Assembly: GCA_033675265.1 (NCBI GenBank)
Contig: JAUJYZ010000234.1
Location: 281,296-345,295 of the forward strand
Direction of reading: 5' to 3'
Source: Actinostola sp. cb2023
Lineage: Eukaryota; Cnidaria; Anthozoa; Actiniaria; Actinostolidae
DNA length: 64,000 bases
Under the pieces are notes generated by a model, which did no database searches, was not told the origin of the DNA, and worked only from the letters and a program-made list of their open reading frames with translations. How positions within the stretch are numbered: the first letter of the stretch is position 1; the number at the start of each line of letters is the position of its first letter. Shown here one piece after another: positions 21,186 to 52,400 of the stretch. The position numbers and the translations under genes are program-made.

Positions 21186-24100
21186 AACGGTAGAACTTTA
21201 GTAGTCTTTGGTGACTTGGAGAAAGATCTGTTTGGTTTAACATTGGAGAATGTATGCGTTAGTTCTTATTCACTCATGTCTGTGGGTGTTTTATTGCTGG
21301 CATTTGTAGTTTTAGGCTTGTTATATAGCGTAATTTTGTGCGGAAGTATACGGGCTGAGTGTTACGCTATACGTTTATGTATTATTCTCCAATTGTGAGG
21401 CGTGGGAAGGAGCTAAAGGAGCCTAAAGGCTCTACAAGTACCTCAACAGCTATATGGGAGGTTTTGAAGCATGTATAGATTTGTCCAAGCTAAAGGAGCA
21501 AAATGATATCCGCGCCGCGGTGGTAAGTTTGAAGTTGTCCTCCATCAATGTCGTTCCATGGTCGACAGCCCTGGCGTTGCCATCAAGGGTGGCCTTCGGA
21601 AGAGGGGCAGAAGTCGCAAAGTGGTGGAGGAAAGTGTTAAAGAACCAGCTCCCAAGAACTAGATATAGTCCGTCGGGAAATGTATGATCAGTTAAAGTAT
21701 CGCTTGGACGACGTCGAAGCCTGAGAGCCAGTGCTCGTAGTAATGTCAAGTGTGTTTCCTTATGGCTAGTATCAGGCCACATTACTCGCTCATGTAATAT
21801 GAAAAAGGCTTAATGACTGGAGGCAATAAATGCATTATTGGCGTGTACATTTTATGGATACTAGAGTGTAGTATTTATTTTATTCCCATGCATTCTATTG
21901 GTGGGGAAGGGAAGTTCCATTTTGTTTCTTTTTATATCTTCTGGGCTTTAAGAGTTGACTCCGCAAGCGTTTGTCTATAAAGGCTGCCCTTGTGTCTCGA
22001 TTCGTCAGGCAATTGGTAGTCATCTTCTCTAAGTCTGGGTGGGGGTTTTTCCTGTTGGGTTTTGATTATGCTTATTATGATAAAATTCCTACTTGTTGGG
22101 TTGTATATTCCCTTATTTTACATTTATGTGATTTCGAGTAGATGCAAGTAGTGATTGCTTTTTACCCTTATCATTCGGTGCAACGAGCCGTGAAATTAAG
22201 CAGAGTTTATGGGTTATGTCATGCAGATGAAACCCCTGCCCAGGCTTAGGGAAGATGGGCTTATGTATAAGAGTAGCAGGTGGTAAGCGTGCGTCTCTAT
22301 ACGTACAGTATATTTTATTCCGAGCGAGACTCCAATGTATATAGGGCGGGAGAACTTCACAGTCATAGAGCAGAATGTAAAGTCGTATTGACGGATTACA
22401 GAGACCATGACAGTTCAAGGTTATATATACCGAAGGAGTAAACTTTTATGACTTTTTCGCCCAGTTTCTTAAAGGGATAGTTTCAAGGGTGTTTATGATC
22501 ATGACAGTTATTTGCCACCGAGAGAAACTTTTCCGGAACCATGTACATCTCTTGTAACAGTTGTTTGGTGACTGGGTCTACCGTGTTTCGCTCATGCAAG
22601 TGTTAGGGTCAAAGTATAGAACCCCTTTGGCTGGTCTTACCCCGCACAGCTGAACCATCCAGGCTGCGTCTTTGTTTTGACGCTAGGGTTTTAATTTGTG
22701 GATGAATGATACATGCATGCATGATTTTATTTGGATAAGTTGGTCCAAGTCCCCACGCATGTACATCTAACCGAGGTCCTTTTATGGTAAACCTAGATGA
22801 CAATTTAAGTCTGGTTGCGACTATATACTGTTGATGAAAGATGGTTTTGAGTGAGAAATGTGAACATCACCTGGCCATTATATTGGGTTGGAGAAACTTC
22901 TTTTTGAGGGTTGATCAGTCAGTGGGAATGGCGGCCATGAGACCTCCGAAGTTTAGGGTGGTTTGCTCATTATACAATAATGAAAATTTTTGCAAACTCG
23001 ACGAGGGGACATACGGTCTCGTCCGATTGTCGATTGCCCTTCTGGACAGTTAGTTCAGTGAAAGTGCAGCCAAGTTCGCTCTCTGTATTACTTGCCATGT
23101 TGGGTTTCACCCTTGGTTTGAAAAAGTGTCTTGATTACTGTGATTAGATTAAGGCAAATTATCTGGGGATGGACGTTGACTCTAACCTTCAAGGGTGTTT
23201 GATTTACAAGACAAAAAATTACATTTTATAGAACTACAATGTACGTAAGAACGTTTAACGGTTGTTTTGGTTTTCAAGTCGACAATTCCCTTGAGGTCCG
23301 CGGTGCATAGATCCTTTGGTAAATGTATTTCGTTCTTGTTGGCCTTCTCGGAAGCGAAATGGTATATTAGATTATTAATATTCGGGATATGGCTTCGGCG
23401 ATAGGGGTTGCGTGCAGGAAGCATTATACCCAACGTTAAGAGTTTTTAGACTCCTGAGATGACTGCATTCCGTGGAGGCCACGTGAAAAGCATGGGGCGC
23501 TTGGGCATGATCTCCATCGACGCATCTCAGTTTTCACTGAGACGTTTCTCAAAAATCATTCACCTTGCCGTGACTGTTCTCTGTGACTCCTACGCCATCC
23601 GTGTTTAATTTCGGAGGACAGTGCGTGTAAAAAGGGCATTGTTCGACATGTAGGGGTTTTTGAAGTGAGGGTAACTTCAGTGGTAAATGTCCAACCCGAC
23701 TATCCTTTGTTTTCGGATCGGTGGACCCTATAATAGGCAAGTGCGAGCGATTTTTTCCGCTCTAGGATAGGGAGGGGCTCGGACTTCTCAGGCCTTCTGG
23801 AATATGGGGATCTAGCAGCATCGAGGAAAGTGAAAGAATATCTGTCTGCCGTGAAGGTGGAACAATGGGAGGCACGTTTTGTCCTCGCAGATTGAATCTG
23901 TTTGTTTCAGTACGGATTTGTCGGCTATATAATAGCTATAGGTTGATTGGGTGGCCATGAGCTTATCATTTATTGGAGCCTGGTCTTTATACACATATAT
24001 AAACTTTATTGACGTGTCAAGCTTCTAGCGTATCACAAGTGATACACTAATCGGGGACACTTTATCCCAAACAGGATCCTTGAAAGCCGATTATTTGCAG

Positions 24101-24762
24101 GCGATAAGGCAGGCGATTTAGGCCGCGTTAACGAGGAATTCTTTATTTTCAGAGAAGGAAAAAGGTACTCCTATGTACAACATGTTTCAATCTGCACTGT
24201 TACGGTGTTGGGAGTATACATCGAGGTGTGTGATTTATTGAAGGTACCTGTTCTACAAGATTATCTTTGTCAGACCGCTTAACCCCACAGGCGAGGTAAT
24301 TAATGCCCCTTTTCAGCTCTTCAGCGGTCTAGACTCGATCGTCCTTTCACGTCAGTCGTTTACCAGGTCGGAACGTTATGGATTGCGAAGTTTAGTGGCT
24401 TCGTTATATAGTTGGTTCTGGAAGCGATTCAGGTGTCTGATTTATATCAAGGACGGCGAACCATTCTCTTAATTGTATTCAAGTGGCAAATAGGTTTTAA
24501 TGAGTGACTTGTCAGAACTTTATCAAAGATCGACATAAGTAACTTGACTGACTTCACAAATGTTTTTCAATTCAGTAAGGGGTGTATATATATACGCGTT
24601 TATTTTCAAAACTGTCAAATGTATGATGAGTATTGGGGATGTATTTTATAGGCGTGTACCCAACCATAAGGTGAGGAATGGGGAGTTATTATAAGGATTG
24701 GGGAGAGTTATTAAAGAGGGAAGTACTGGTCGTATGGACACACTGTGCCAGATAAAGGGCGA
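21186..24762. other. About 3.6 kb without a recognised gene
   Basis: No reverse transcriptase, integrase, transposase or cellular domain could be recognised on either strand. Small frames exist: a hydrophobic peptide at about 21279-21398, and a plus-strand frame at 21454-21687 whose neighbouring frame carries a basic then acidic stretch. They look decayed or random. The stretch lies between the two 119-bp direct repeats. Confidence 0.4.
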
Positions 24763-25064
24763 GACAGGAGTTTTTCTATCCCATACCTTAATGCTAATGA
24801 GTCAGCGGGAGGGATAATGTACTATTCATACCCTATTAATATTCATTATCCCGTGCGATGACGTAATGAGCATTATATAAGATAGAATTAATTATGCAAA
24901 TGTGTCAGTTCACCAAGATCGAGTGGGGATGCAGATGTCGTCCCACCCACCCTCCCTCTCGTTGACAAATTTAGCACCTTTGTGCTCTTTGTCGTATTGC
25001 TCGACAGGAGTTTCTATCCCATACCTTAATGCTAATGAGTCAGCGGGAGGGATAATGTACTATT
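24763..25064. repeat. 62-64-bp direct repeats flanking the right 119-bp copy
   Basis: Sequence from GACAGGAG to ACTATT at 24763-24826 recurs at 25003-25064, differing mainly by a T-run. Between them are the right 119-bp repeat (24822-24940) and about 62 bp of unique DNA. A purine-rich GCGGGAGGGA lies just before 24822, where a polypurine tract would be expected if 24822-24940 were a 3' LTR. Confidence 0.7.
24822..24940 (+). repeat. Right copy of the 119-bp direct repeat
   Basis: Same orientation as 19342-19460 with a single mismatch. The first bases (CTATT) overlap the end of the flanking 64-bp repeat. Confidence 0.75.
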
Positions 25065-25731
25065 AATGTTATAGACAAAGCGGATGCATGTTTTCCAGTA
25101 TTGTTCTATCAGCGCGAGAAGCGAGGTTTTTTTTCTCACCGTGAAACAAATGATATTCTATCGAAATAAGGACTTTTAGTTGGTTGCTTGGATGTTACCC
25201 GGTTTGAAGGTGAAGGTCTTACCAGTTGACACTATCAACTCATCCTTTAAAAGAGTCCCTCAACCCTGGGGAAAATTGTCAAGTCTGTTCCTCTCCTTTA
25301 TACTGAATGCCCCTACTCAGCACTGGGGTCCCCTCCTCGTGGACGCCGCACGCGCGCTAATCAGCTTATGTTCCACGAGGGACGGTTACCGTAGCAGCTA
25401 CCCTACTGCTGACCAGCTGTAGCGAATAAGATTGGGCTAACGCACCTTGTGGCGCACGACGCACGATTTATGCATTTTCCAGATGTGCAGACAAAAACAA
25501 CCGAAAGGCAATGAACTATCAAGCGAAAATAATTTTGTTTTCATTTTGTGCAAGATTGGGCTTCCTGTGCAATAGTTTCGTCCAGCGGTTTTCTTTCTAA
25601 ATGCATGATGCTTGGGATGCCTGTGTTTTTATTTCAATGATGCAATGAATGCTGCCAACATTTTGTTCTCGTGTCGTGTTGTTTGAAAAACCCTTGTATT
25701 TCCCGGATTATCTTCATTATTCCTCAATATA
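25065..25731 (+). promoter_or_regulatory. Probable promoter and 5' UTR of YME1L1
   Basis: This is about 670 bp ahead of the start codon, with a CpG-richer patch at about 25330-25460 unlike the AT-rich surroundings. No TATA box is obvious. The open frame at 25180-25422 has no recognisable product. Confidence 0.4.
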
Positions 25732-45241
<19,510 letters not shown>

Positions 45242-45282
45242 CATTAGATTACCACAAAAGGGGACTCAAATAGAACCACATA

Positions 45283-45425
45283 AACACTGTACAGTGCAGA
45301 GATCCACCTAACACTGTACAGTGCAGAGAGTCCACCTAACACTGTACAATGCAGAGAGTCACCTAACACTGTACAGTCCACTGACCGAACACTATACATT
45401 ATCCACCTAACCCTGTACAGCCCAC
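45283..45425. repeat. Short tandem repeats after the YME1L1 stop codon
   Basis: CACTGTACAGTGCAGAGA / CCACCTAA units of about 28-30 bp, four to five degenerate copies, in the presumed 3' UTR. Confidence 0.85.
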
Positions 45426-45599
45426 CTTAAACGACATTTTTTCGCGCAACGATGTGAAATATGCAGCGCTGGATGATTCTTAACGCAATCTTCTTGATGC
45501 TACCGGTGTTTAAATGGTGTTCAAAGCCTGCAACATTGCATGTTGTCCTCGTGGTTACCTTATGTCACCATGTCACCCTCATGTCGCAAAAAATCGTCG

Positions 45600-47265
45600 T
45601 TACTTCAAAATCATACCGTGTCAGTGTAGCATTACTGAGTTGTGCGTCACAGAGAATTTATCATGAAACAGTACTGCAGGTGCCTGTCAGCTTGTAGTTA
45701 TAACCGTCATATCACTATCATACCGTGTCTGACCATGTAGCATTACTGAGTTGTGCGCCACAGACAATTTATCATGAAACAGTACTGCAGGTGCCTGTCA
45801 GCTTGTAGTTATAACCGTCATATCACTATCATACCGTGTCTGACCGTGTAGCATTACTGAGTTGTGCGCCACAGACAATTTATCATGAAACAGTACTGCA
45901 GGTGCCTGTCAGCTTATAGTTATAGCCGTCATATCACTATCATACCGTGTCTGACCGTGTAGCAGCTACTGAGTTGTGCGCCACAGACAATTTATCATGA
46001 AACAGTACTGCAGGTGCCTGTCAGCTTATAGTTATAGCCGTCATATCACTATCATACCGTGTCTGACCGTGTAGCATTACTGAGTTGTGCGCCACAGACA
46101 ATTTATCATGAAACAGTACTGCAGGTGCCTGTCAGCTTGTAGTTATAGCCGTCATATCACTATCATACCGTGTCTGACCGTGTAGCATTACTGAGTTGTG
46201 CGCCACAGACAATTTATCATGAAACAGTACTGCAGGTGCCTGTCAGCTTATAGTTATAGCCGTCATATCACTATCATACCGTGTCTGACCGTGTAGCATT
46301 ACTGAGTTGTGCGCCACAGAGAATTTATCATGAAACAGTACTGCAGGTGCCTGTCAGCTTGTAGTTATAACCGTCATATCACTATCATACCGTGTCTGAC
46401 CGTGTAGCATTACTGAGTTGTGCGCCACAGAGAATTTATCATGAAACAGTACTGCAGGTGCCTGTCAGCTTGTAGTTATAACCGTCATATCACTATCATA
46501 CCGTGTCTGACCGTGTAGCATTACTGAGTTGTGCGCCACAGAGAATTTATCATGAAACAGTACTGCAGGTGCCTGTCAGCTTGTAGTTATAACCGTCATA
46601 TCACTATCATACCGTGTCTGACCGTGTAGCATTACTGAGTTGTGCGCCACAGAGAATTTATCATGAAACAGTACTGCAGGTGCCTGTCAGCTTGTAGTTA
46701 TAACCGTCATATCACTATCATACCGTGTCTGACCGTGTAGCATTACTGAGTTGTGCGCCACAGACAATTTATCATGAAACAGTACTGCAGGTGCCTGTCA
46801 GCTTGTAGTTATAGCCGTCATATCACTATCATACAGTGTCTGACCGTGTAGCATTACTGAGTTGTGCGCCACAGACAATTTATCATGAAACAGTACTGCA
46901 GGTGCCTGTCAGCTTGTAGTTATAACCGTCATATCACTACATACCGTGTCTGACCGTGTAGCATTACTGAGTTGTGCGCCACAGAGAATTTATCATGAAA
47001 CAGTACTGCAGGTGCCTGTCAGCTTGTAGTTATAACCGTCATATCACTATCATACCGTGTCTGACCGTGTAGCATTACTGAGTTGTGCGCCACAGAGAAT
47101 TTATCATGAAACAGTACTGCAGGTGCCTGTCAGCTTGTAGTTATAACCGTCATATCACTATCATACCGTGTCTGACCGTGTAGCATTACTGAGTTGTGCG
47201 CCACAGAGAATTTATCATGAAACAGTACTGCAGGTGCCTGTCAGCTTATAGTTATAGCCGTCATA
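45600..47265. repeat. 111-bp minisatellite, 15 copies
   Basis: GTAGCATTACTGAGTTGTGC recurs every 111 bp (about 45626, 45737, 45848 and so on). Variants such as CAGACAATTT versus CAGAGAATTT and TTGTAG versus TTATAG alternate along the array. The unit contains stops in all the frames I checked, so no protein repeat is expected. It lies 360 bp after the YME1L1 stop and may be within its 3' UTR or just beyond. Confidence 0.95.
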
Positions 47266-48248
47266 GAGACTTCACTATCATTAAATACTTCAAGTATTAC
47301 TGTATGTACATTATTAGAAATAGATGGACAATGTACACCTACTTCGTAAGGGTTTATAGACTGAATTCATACAAGACCGCTGCTAATTAGTATAACGGTT
47401 GGGGAAAACGAGGCCTCAGTTGATAACACATTTTAGTAACTACTCTTTCAGATGGTAGTTCTAACCAATTTATACTGGAAAGGTTTTAGTTTTCATTCTA
47501 TCCTAAAGGGACGCCCTTATGAATTCCATCTACATGGAACACTTGTCGTTGGACACTAAGTCATTATGAAAAAAAGAATTAAGAATAAGATAAAAATACG
47601 CAAATACATGAGTTATGAGATCTTTGTGATATTAGAATAGATTTGTGTATCCCATGACCTATGTCCTATGACACATAGGTGTATAAAGTCCTTCACTCCG
47701 AGCCCTCCGTTGATGTAAATCCTTATCCATTGGATTAATGTCATGGGTAGCAGCATTAACTACTTATCCAACGGATAAGGCTTTATGTCCAAGATATATT
47801 ATTATTATTATTATCAACTCTATGAACAACCGGGGCTAGTACATGATTGAAACCCATTTCTCTTGGAACGAGAAGTAAGCGGAGAACCGTTGGGTTTTCG
47901 ATGATTGGCCAATTTAATTTATCAACCTTTATGGATAGTTTAGAATTATTTCACATTGGAAGTTGAACATAACACACCACATGTTTCTTCTTAACAATCG
48001 ATATTGTAGTTTAACGTTATTGATTACCGTAATAGTTCAATTAGATATCACTTCTCGACCTGGTGTGTAGTGTCTTAGCCCCGTTATCCAATGACGATCC
48101 GAGATGACTGGCGCGCGCTGGCACGTTCATTGGTTAATTGTCATCCTCGCTTTTCTTTCTGTGTTATCGTGTTCTTGTAACAGTTTTCCCACCGATTTAC
48201 TGATTGTTTGGTTTGCAGTCATGGTAGCCTGATTTTCAGATAATATAT
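47266..48248. other. Intergenic; MITE remnant at about 47690-47840
   Basis: No gene recognised. TTATCCATTGG and TATCCAACGGATAAGG face each other, followed by ATGAACAACCGGGGCTAG, a relic of the GGTTGTTCA-terminated MITE family also seen at 38952. A short palindrome, CCTATGTCCTATGACACATAGG, lies at about 47657-47680. Confidence 0.45.
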
Positions 48249-48259
48249 AAGAACTGTTA

Positions 48260-48484
48260 TTACAAAAGGCGGAGTACGTTTTCGTCAACAAGACCCCTTT
48301 TAAGAAAACAGACCTCCATTATTGTTGTATCAAAATCACCTAGGATTTTGTTTTCAGCTCGAAGTTTGACTATTCCTTCAAGATACGGGTCAATCCAACC
48401 CCATGTTGTATCAAAATCACCTAGGGTGTTGTTTGCAGTTCGGGCATGCGCACAATCAAAAAACTCGAGATCAGAACGCTTCAT
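48260..48484 (-). other. Unit open frame with internal LGDFDTT duplication, unproven coding
   Basis: On the minus strand the duplicated anchor block translates as two copies of N-x-x-LGDFDTT separated by about 20 residues (between them WGWIDPYLEGIVKLRAE). The same frame is open in the later units, although the ATG and flanks differ. The repeat peptide follows from a DNA duplication that is conserved throughout the unit, so coding is possible but not shown. No known family. Confidence 0.25.
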
Positions 48485-49171
48485 TTAGGGTGTTCGTTGG
48501 TTTTCATTTTTTGGTCAAGTTGTTGCTAGGAGCACAATAATTGAGAACTGTTATTACAAAAGGCGGGGTACGTCTTCGTCAACAAGACCCCTTTAAGAAA
48601 ACAGACCTCATATATATATGTACGTTTGGCTGCATTTCTATCGAATAATATTTGTCGATAGAAAAGATAATGTTATTGTATTGTAAGTTATGATGTTCAT
48701 AAAATAAACCATTACGATTAAGTTATTGTCACATATTTTCTCGCGTATAAGACGCACCTCACCTATTAGGCGCACCCTCGAAACAAAATTCAGTTTGGGG
48801 AAAAACTTTAAAAACCCAATCATCAGCCCTCACTATTCCCCTCCCTTCCCTCCCTGGACTCACCATAAGGTCATAACTACGGTTGCTGTCAATCATATTT
48901 CTCTGGCGCAGCGCTGATGCAGGGAGGAACCTGTGTTATATAAAAATGCGTACAACATCAAGCAACTACAAAGCCTTGTTCTGCGTGCATTTTTAACTAC
49001 CATTAACGGTTATCGATAGACCATTTTGACATCCTATGCTTACTTATAAAGCAGCACATTCTACCCGTCCCTTTTCACGCGTATAATACCCTCTTACAGT
49101 GAGGCACGCACCAGGCTATTCTAACAAGCTCTTACGCTTTAATTGATACTTAGTCGTTGAAGTGAATGACT

Positions 49172-49444
49172 TTAAGGTGTGCATGTGAAGAACAAAATCG
49201 CAGAAGCCATTCTTCTTCTGAAGGAATCCAGGGGTGAGATACGCGATTTCACGACGACGAATGGCCAAAGCTGGCAGATTTTCAAAATGGTAGATTCAGG
49301 AGCTGTGAGAATGTGTCTCTGGCCTATCTGTGGTGGATTCCAGGACCTACTAAGGCAGTTTTGGTCACTTTCGACTTGTAAATAATGCAACCGGTGCAAC
49401 TGATATTTTGCCAGTAGGTCGGGGTGGGAAAACACTTTAAGCAA
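49172..49444 (-). other. Unit open frame, 90 codons minus / 68 codons plus overlapping, unproven
   Basis: A 90-codon minus-strand frame and an antisense 68-codon plus-strand frame (49179-49385) overlap and recur in all eight units; the minus frame is shortened to 75 codons in units 5 and 8. In the plus frame the only change is Cys to Phe in units 2 and 5. A TATAAAG box at about 49047 lies about 130 bp upstream of the plus ATG. Non-coding parts of the unit are equally conserved, so conservation alone does not indicate selection. Equivalent positions in the other units: 51263, 53345, 55425, 57500, 59584, 61668, 63748 (plus-frame starts). Confidence 0.25.
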
Positions 49445-52400
49445 AACTACTAGCTACATAAAAAACGGGAAACGCTGCAAATTGGGCATGAGTAGTTCCG
49501 TGATTACCCATAATACATCTCGGGCGTGCGTCCGAAAAAAAAACCCCAGGTTCCTCGAAACTCTATCGAAAGAAAATACAGAAAATAAAAGGAAAATAAA
49601 ATCAATTAAAAATAAACTTTACCGAAAAAAATAACTAGAAACTAAAGGAAAAAATAATAATTTAAAAATAAACTTTACCGAAAAAAAAAAAAAACAGAAT
49701 GGAAAAGACAAAAAGTTCATTTAAAGATAAAATTTACCGAACAAATAAAATCCAGAATCTAAAAAAAAATTAAAAAAATTCGGGTTCACCGGACAGTGAC
49801 TTGAACCAGCGATAATTAGCTGCATTTTATGCAAAACGCTAAAAATCGACCATACACCCAGACTTAAATGCTGAGCCACCGTATGTTACGTATAGGACGA
49901 AGATTTCGGCCTCATCCGCGCTATCGGGTAGTACACAATCAGCGTAGTAGTCAAAGAGGGAGGGAACAGTCGTATCCTAGTCCTAAATGACTGCCCCGTA
50001 CTACTTCAGCTATCTGTACTTCCGATTGATTTCGAGGGTAAATTTAGTAGTCTATCGTGTAACGGTTATTGTTATGGAAATTTATTGACTAACGTAGCCC
50101 TCTGGAAATACGCTGGACCTCGACGCCAGAGTGCCCGGGATCGACTCTCCATGCCGTGGAGACCAACAAATTTTATAACGTATCTTTTATTTACCGGTTT
50201 TTTTCTTGTCTTTTCTATCGTTGCAAAATGTCGAGATTAACATTTGTAAATTCTGACAAAAAAAAACAACAACTATTAACCACTTATTATTGATCCGCGG
50301 AAGTCAAGTAAAATATCTCGTTTTAAGAAAACAAACCTCCATTATGGTTGTATCAAAATCACCTAGGATTTTGTTTTCAGCTCGAAGTTTGACTATTCCT
50401 TCAAGATACGGGTCAATCCAACCCCATGTTGTATCAAAATCACCTAGGGTGTTGTTTGCAGTTCGGGCATGCGCACAATCAAAAAACTCGAGATAGTTTT
50501 TTTCGTGAAACTGTCAGAACGCTTCAGTTTTAGGGTGTTCGTTGGTTTTCATTTTTTGGTCAAGTTGTTGCTAGGAGCACAATAATTGAGAACTGTTATT
50601 ACAAAAGGCGAGGTATACGTCTTCGACGTCAACAAGACCCCTTTTAAGAAAACAGACCTCATATACATATGTACGTTTGGCTGCATTTCTATCGAATAAT
50701 ATTTGTCGATAGAAAAGATAATGTAAATGACGCCTTGTTCGATGTTAGTTCATTGTATTGTAAGTTACGATGTTCATAAAATAAACCATTACGATTATAA
50801 GTTATTGTCACATATGTTCTCGCGTATAAGGCGCACCTCACCTATTAGGCGCACCCTCGAAACAAAATTCAGTTTGGGGAAAATCTTTAAAAACCCAATC
50901 ATCAGCCCTCACTATTCCCCTCCCTTCCCTCCCTGGACTCACCATAAGGTCATAACTACGGTTGCTGTCAATCATATTTCTCTGGCGCAGCGCTGATGCA
51001 GGGAGGAACCTGTGTTATATAAAAATGCGTACAACATCAAGCAACTACAAAGCCTTGTTCTGCGTGCATTTTTAACTACCATTAACGGTTATCGATAGAC
51101 CATTTTGACATCCTATGCTTACTTATAAAGCAGCACATTCTACCCGTCCCTTTTCACGCGTATAATACCCTCTTACAGTGAGGCACGCACCAGGCTATTC
51201 TAACAAGCTCTTACGCTTTAATTTAATTGATACTTAGTCGTTGAAGTGAATGACTTTAAGGTGTGCATGTGAAGAACAAAATCGCAGAAGCCATTCTTCT
51301 TCTGAAGGAATCCAGGGGTGAGATACGCGATTTCACGACGACGAATGGCCAAAGCTGGCAGATTTTCAAAATGGTAGATTCAGGAGCTGTGAGAATGTGT
51401 CTCTGGCCTATCTTTGGTGGATTCCAGGACCTACTAAGGCAGTTTTGGTCACTTTCGACTTGTAAATAATGCAACCGGTGCAACTGATATTTTGCCAGTA
51501 GGTCGGGGTGGGAAAACACTTTAAGCAAAACTACTAGCTACATAAAACGGGAAACGCTGCAAATTGGGCATGAGTAGTTCCGTGATTACCCATAATACAT
51601 CTCGGGCGTGCGTCCGAAAAAAAAACCCCATGGTCCTCGAAACTCTATCGAAAGAAAATACAGAAAATAAAAGGAAAATAAAATCAATTAAAAATAAACT
51701 TTACCGAAAAAATAACTAGAAACTAAAGGAAAAAATAATAATTTAAAAATAAACTTTACCGAAAAAAAAAAAACAGAATGGAAAAGACAAAAATTTCATT
51801 TAAAGATAAAATTTACCGAACAAATAAAATCCAGAATCTAAAAAAAAATTAAAAAAAATTCGGGTTCACCGGACAGTGACTTGAACCAGCGATAATTAGC
51901 TGCATTTTATGCAAAACGCTAAAAATCGACCATACACCCAGACTTAAATGCTGAGCCACCGTATGTTACGTATAGGACGAAGATTTCGGCCTCATCCGCG
52001 CTATCGGGTAGTACACAATCAGCGTAGTAGTCAAAGAGGGAGGGAACAGTCGTATCCTAGTCCTAAATGACTGCCCCGTACTACTTCAGCTATCTGTACT
52101 TCCGATTGATTTCGAGGGTAAATTTAGTAGTCTATCGTGTAACGGTTATTGTTATGGAAATTTATTGACTAACGTAGCCCTCTGGAAATACGCTGGACCT
52201 CGACGCCAGAGTGCCCGGGATCGACTCTCCATGCCGTGGAGACCAACAAATTTTATAACGTATCTTTTATTTACCGGTTTTTTTTCTTGTCTTTTCTATC
52301 GTTGCAAAATGTCGAGATTAACATTTGTAAATTCTGACAAAAAAAAAACAAAAAAAACTATTAACCACTTATTATTGATCCGCGGAAGTCAAGTAAAATA

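Noticed and set aside
19342..24940. Autonomous LTR retrotransposon
   Set aside because: No gag, protease, reverse transcriptase or integrase motif was recognised between the direct repeats; kept only as a candidate non-autonomous element.
49790..49870. tRNA gene on the minus strand of each macrosatellite unit
   Set aside because: A B-box-like GGTTCAAGTC and a partial A-box-like TGGCTCAGCAT are present, but no cloverleaf with paired acceptor and D stems could be drawn.
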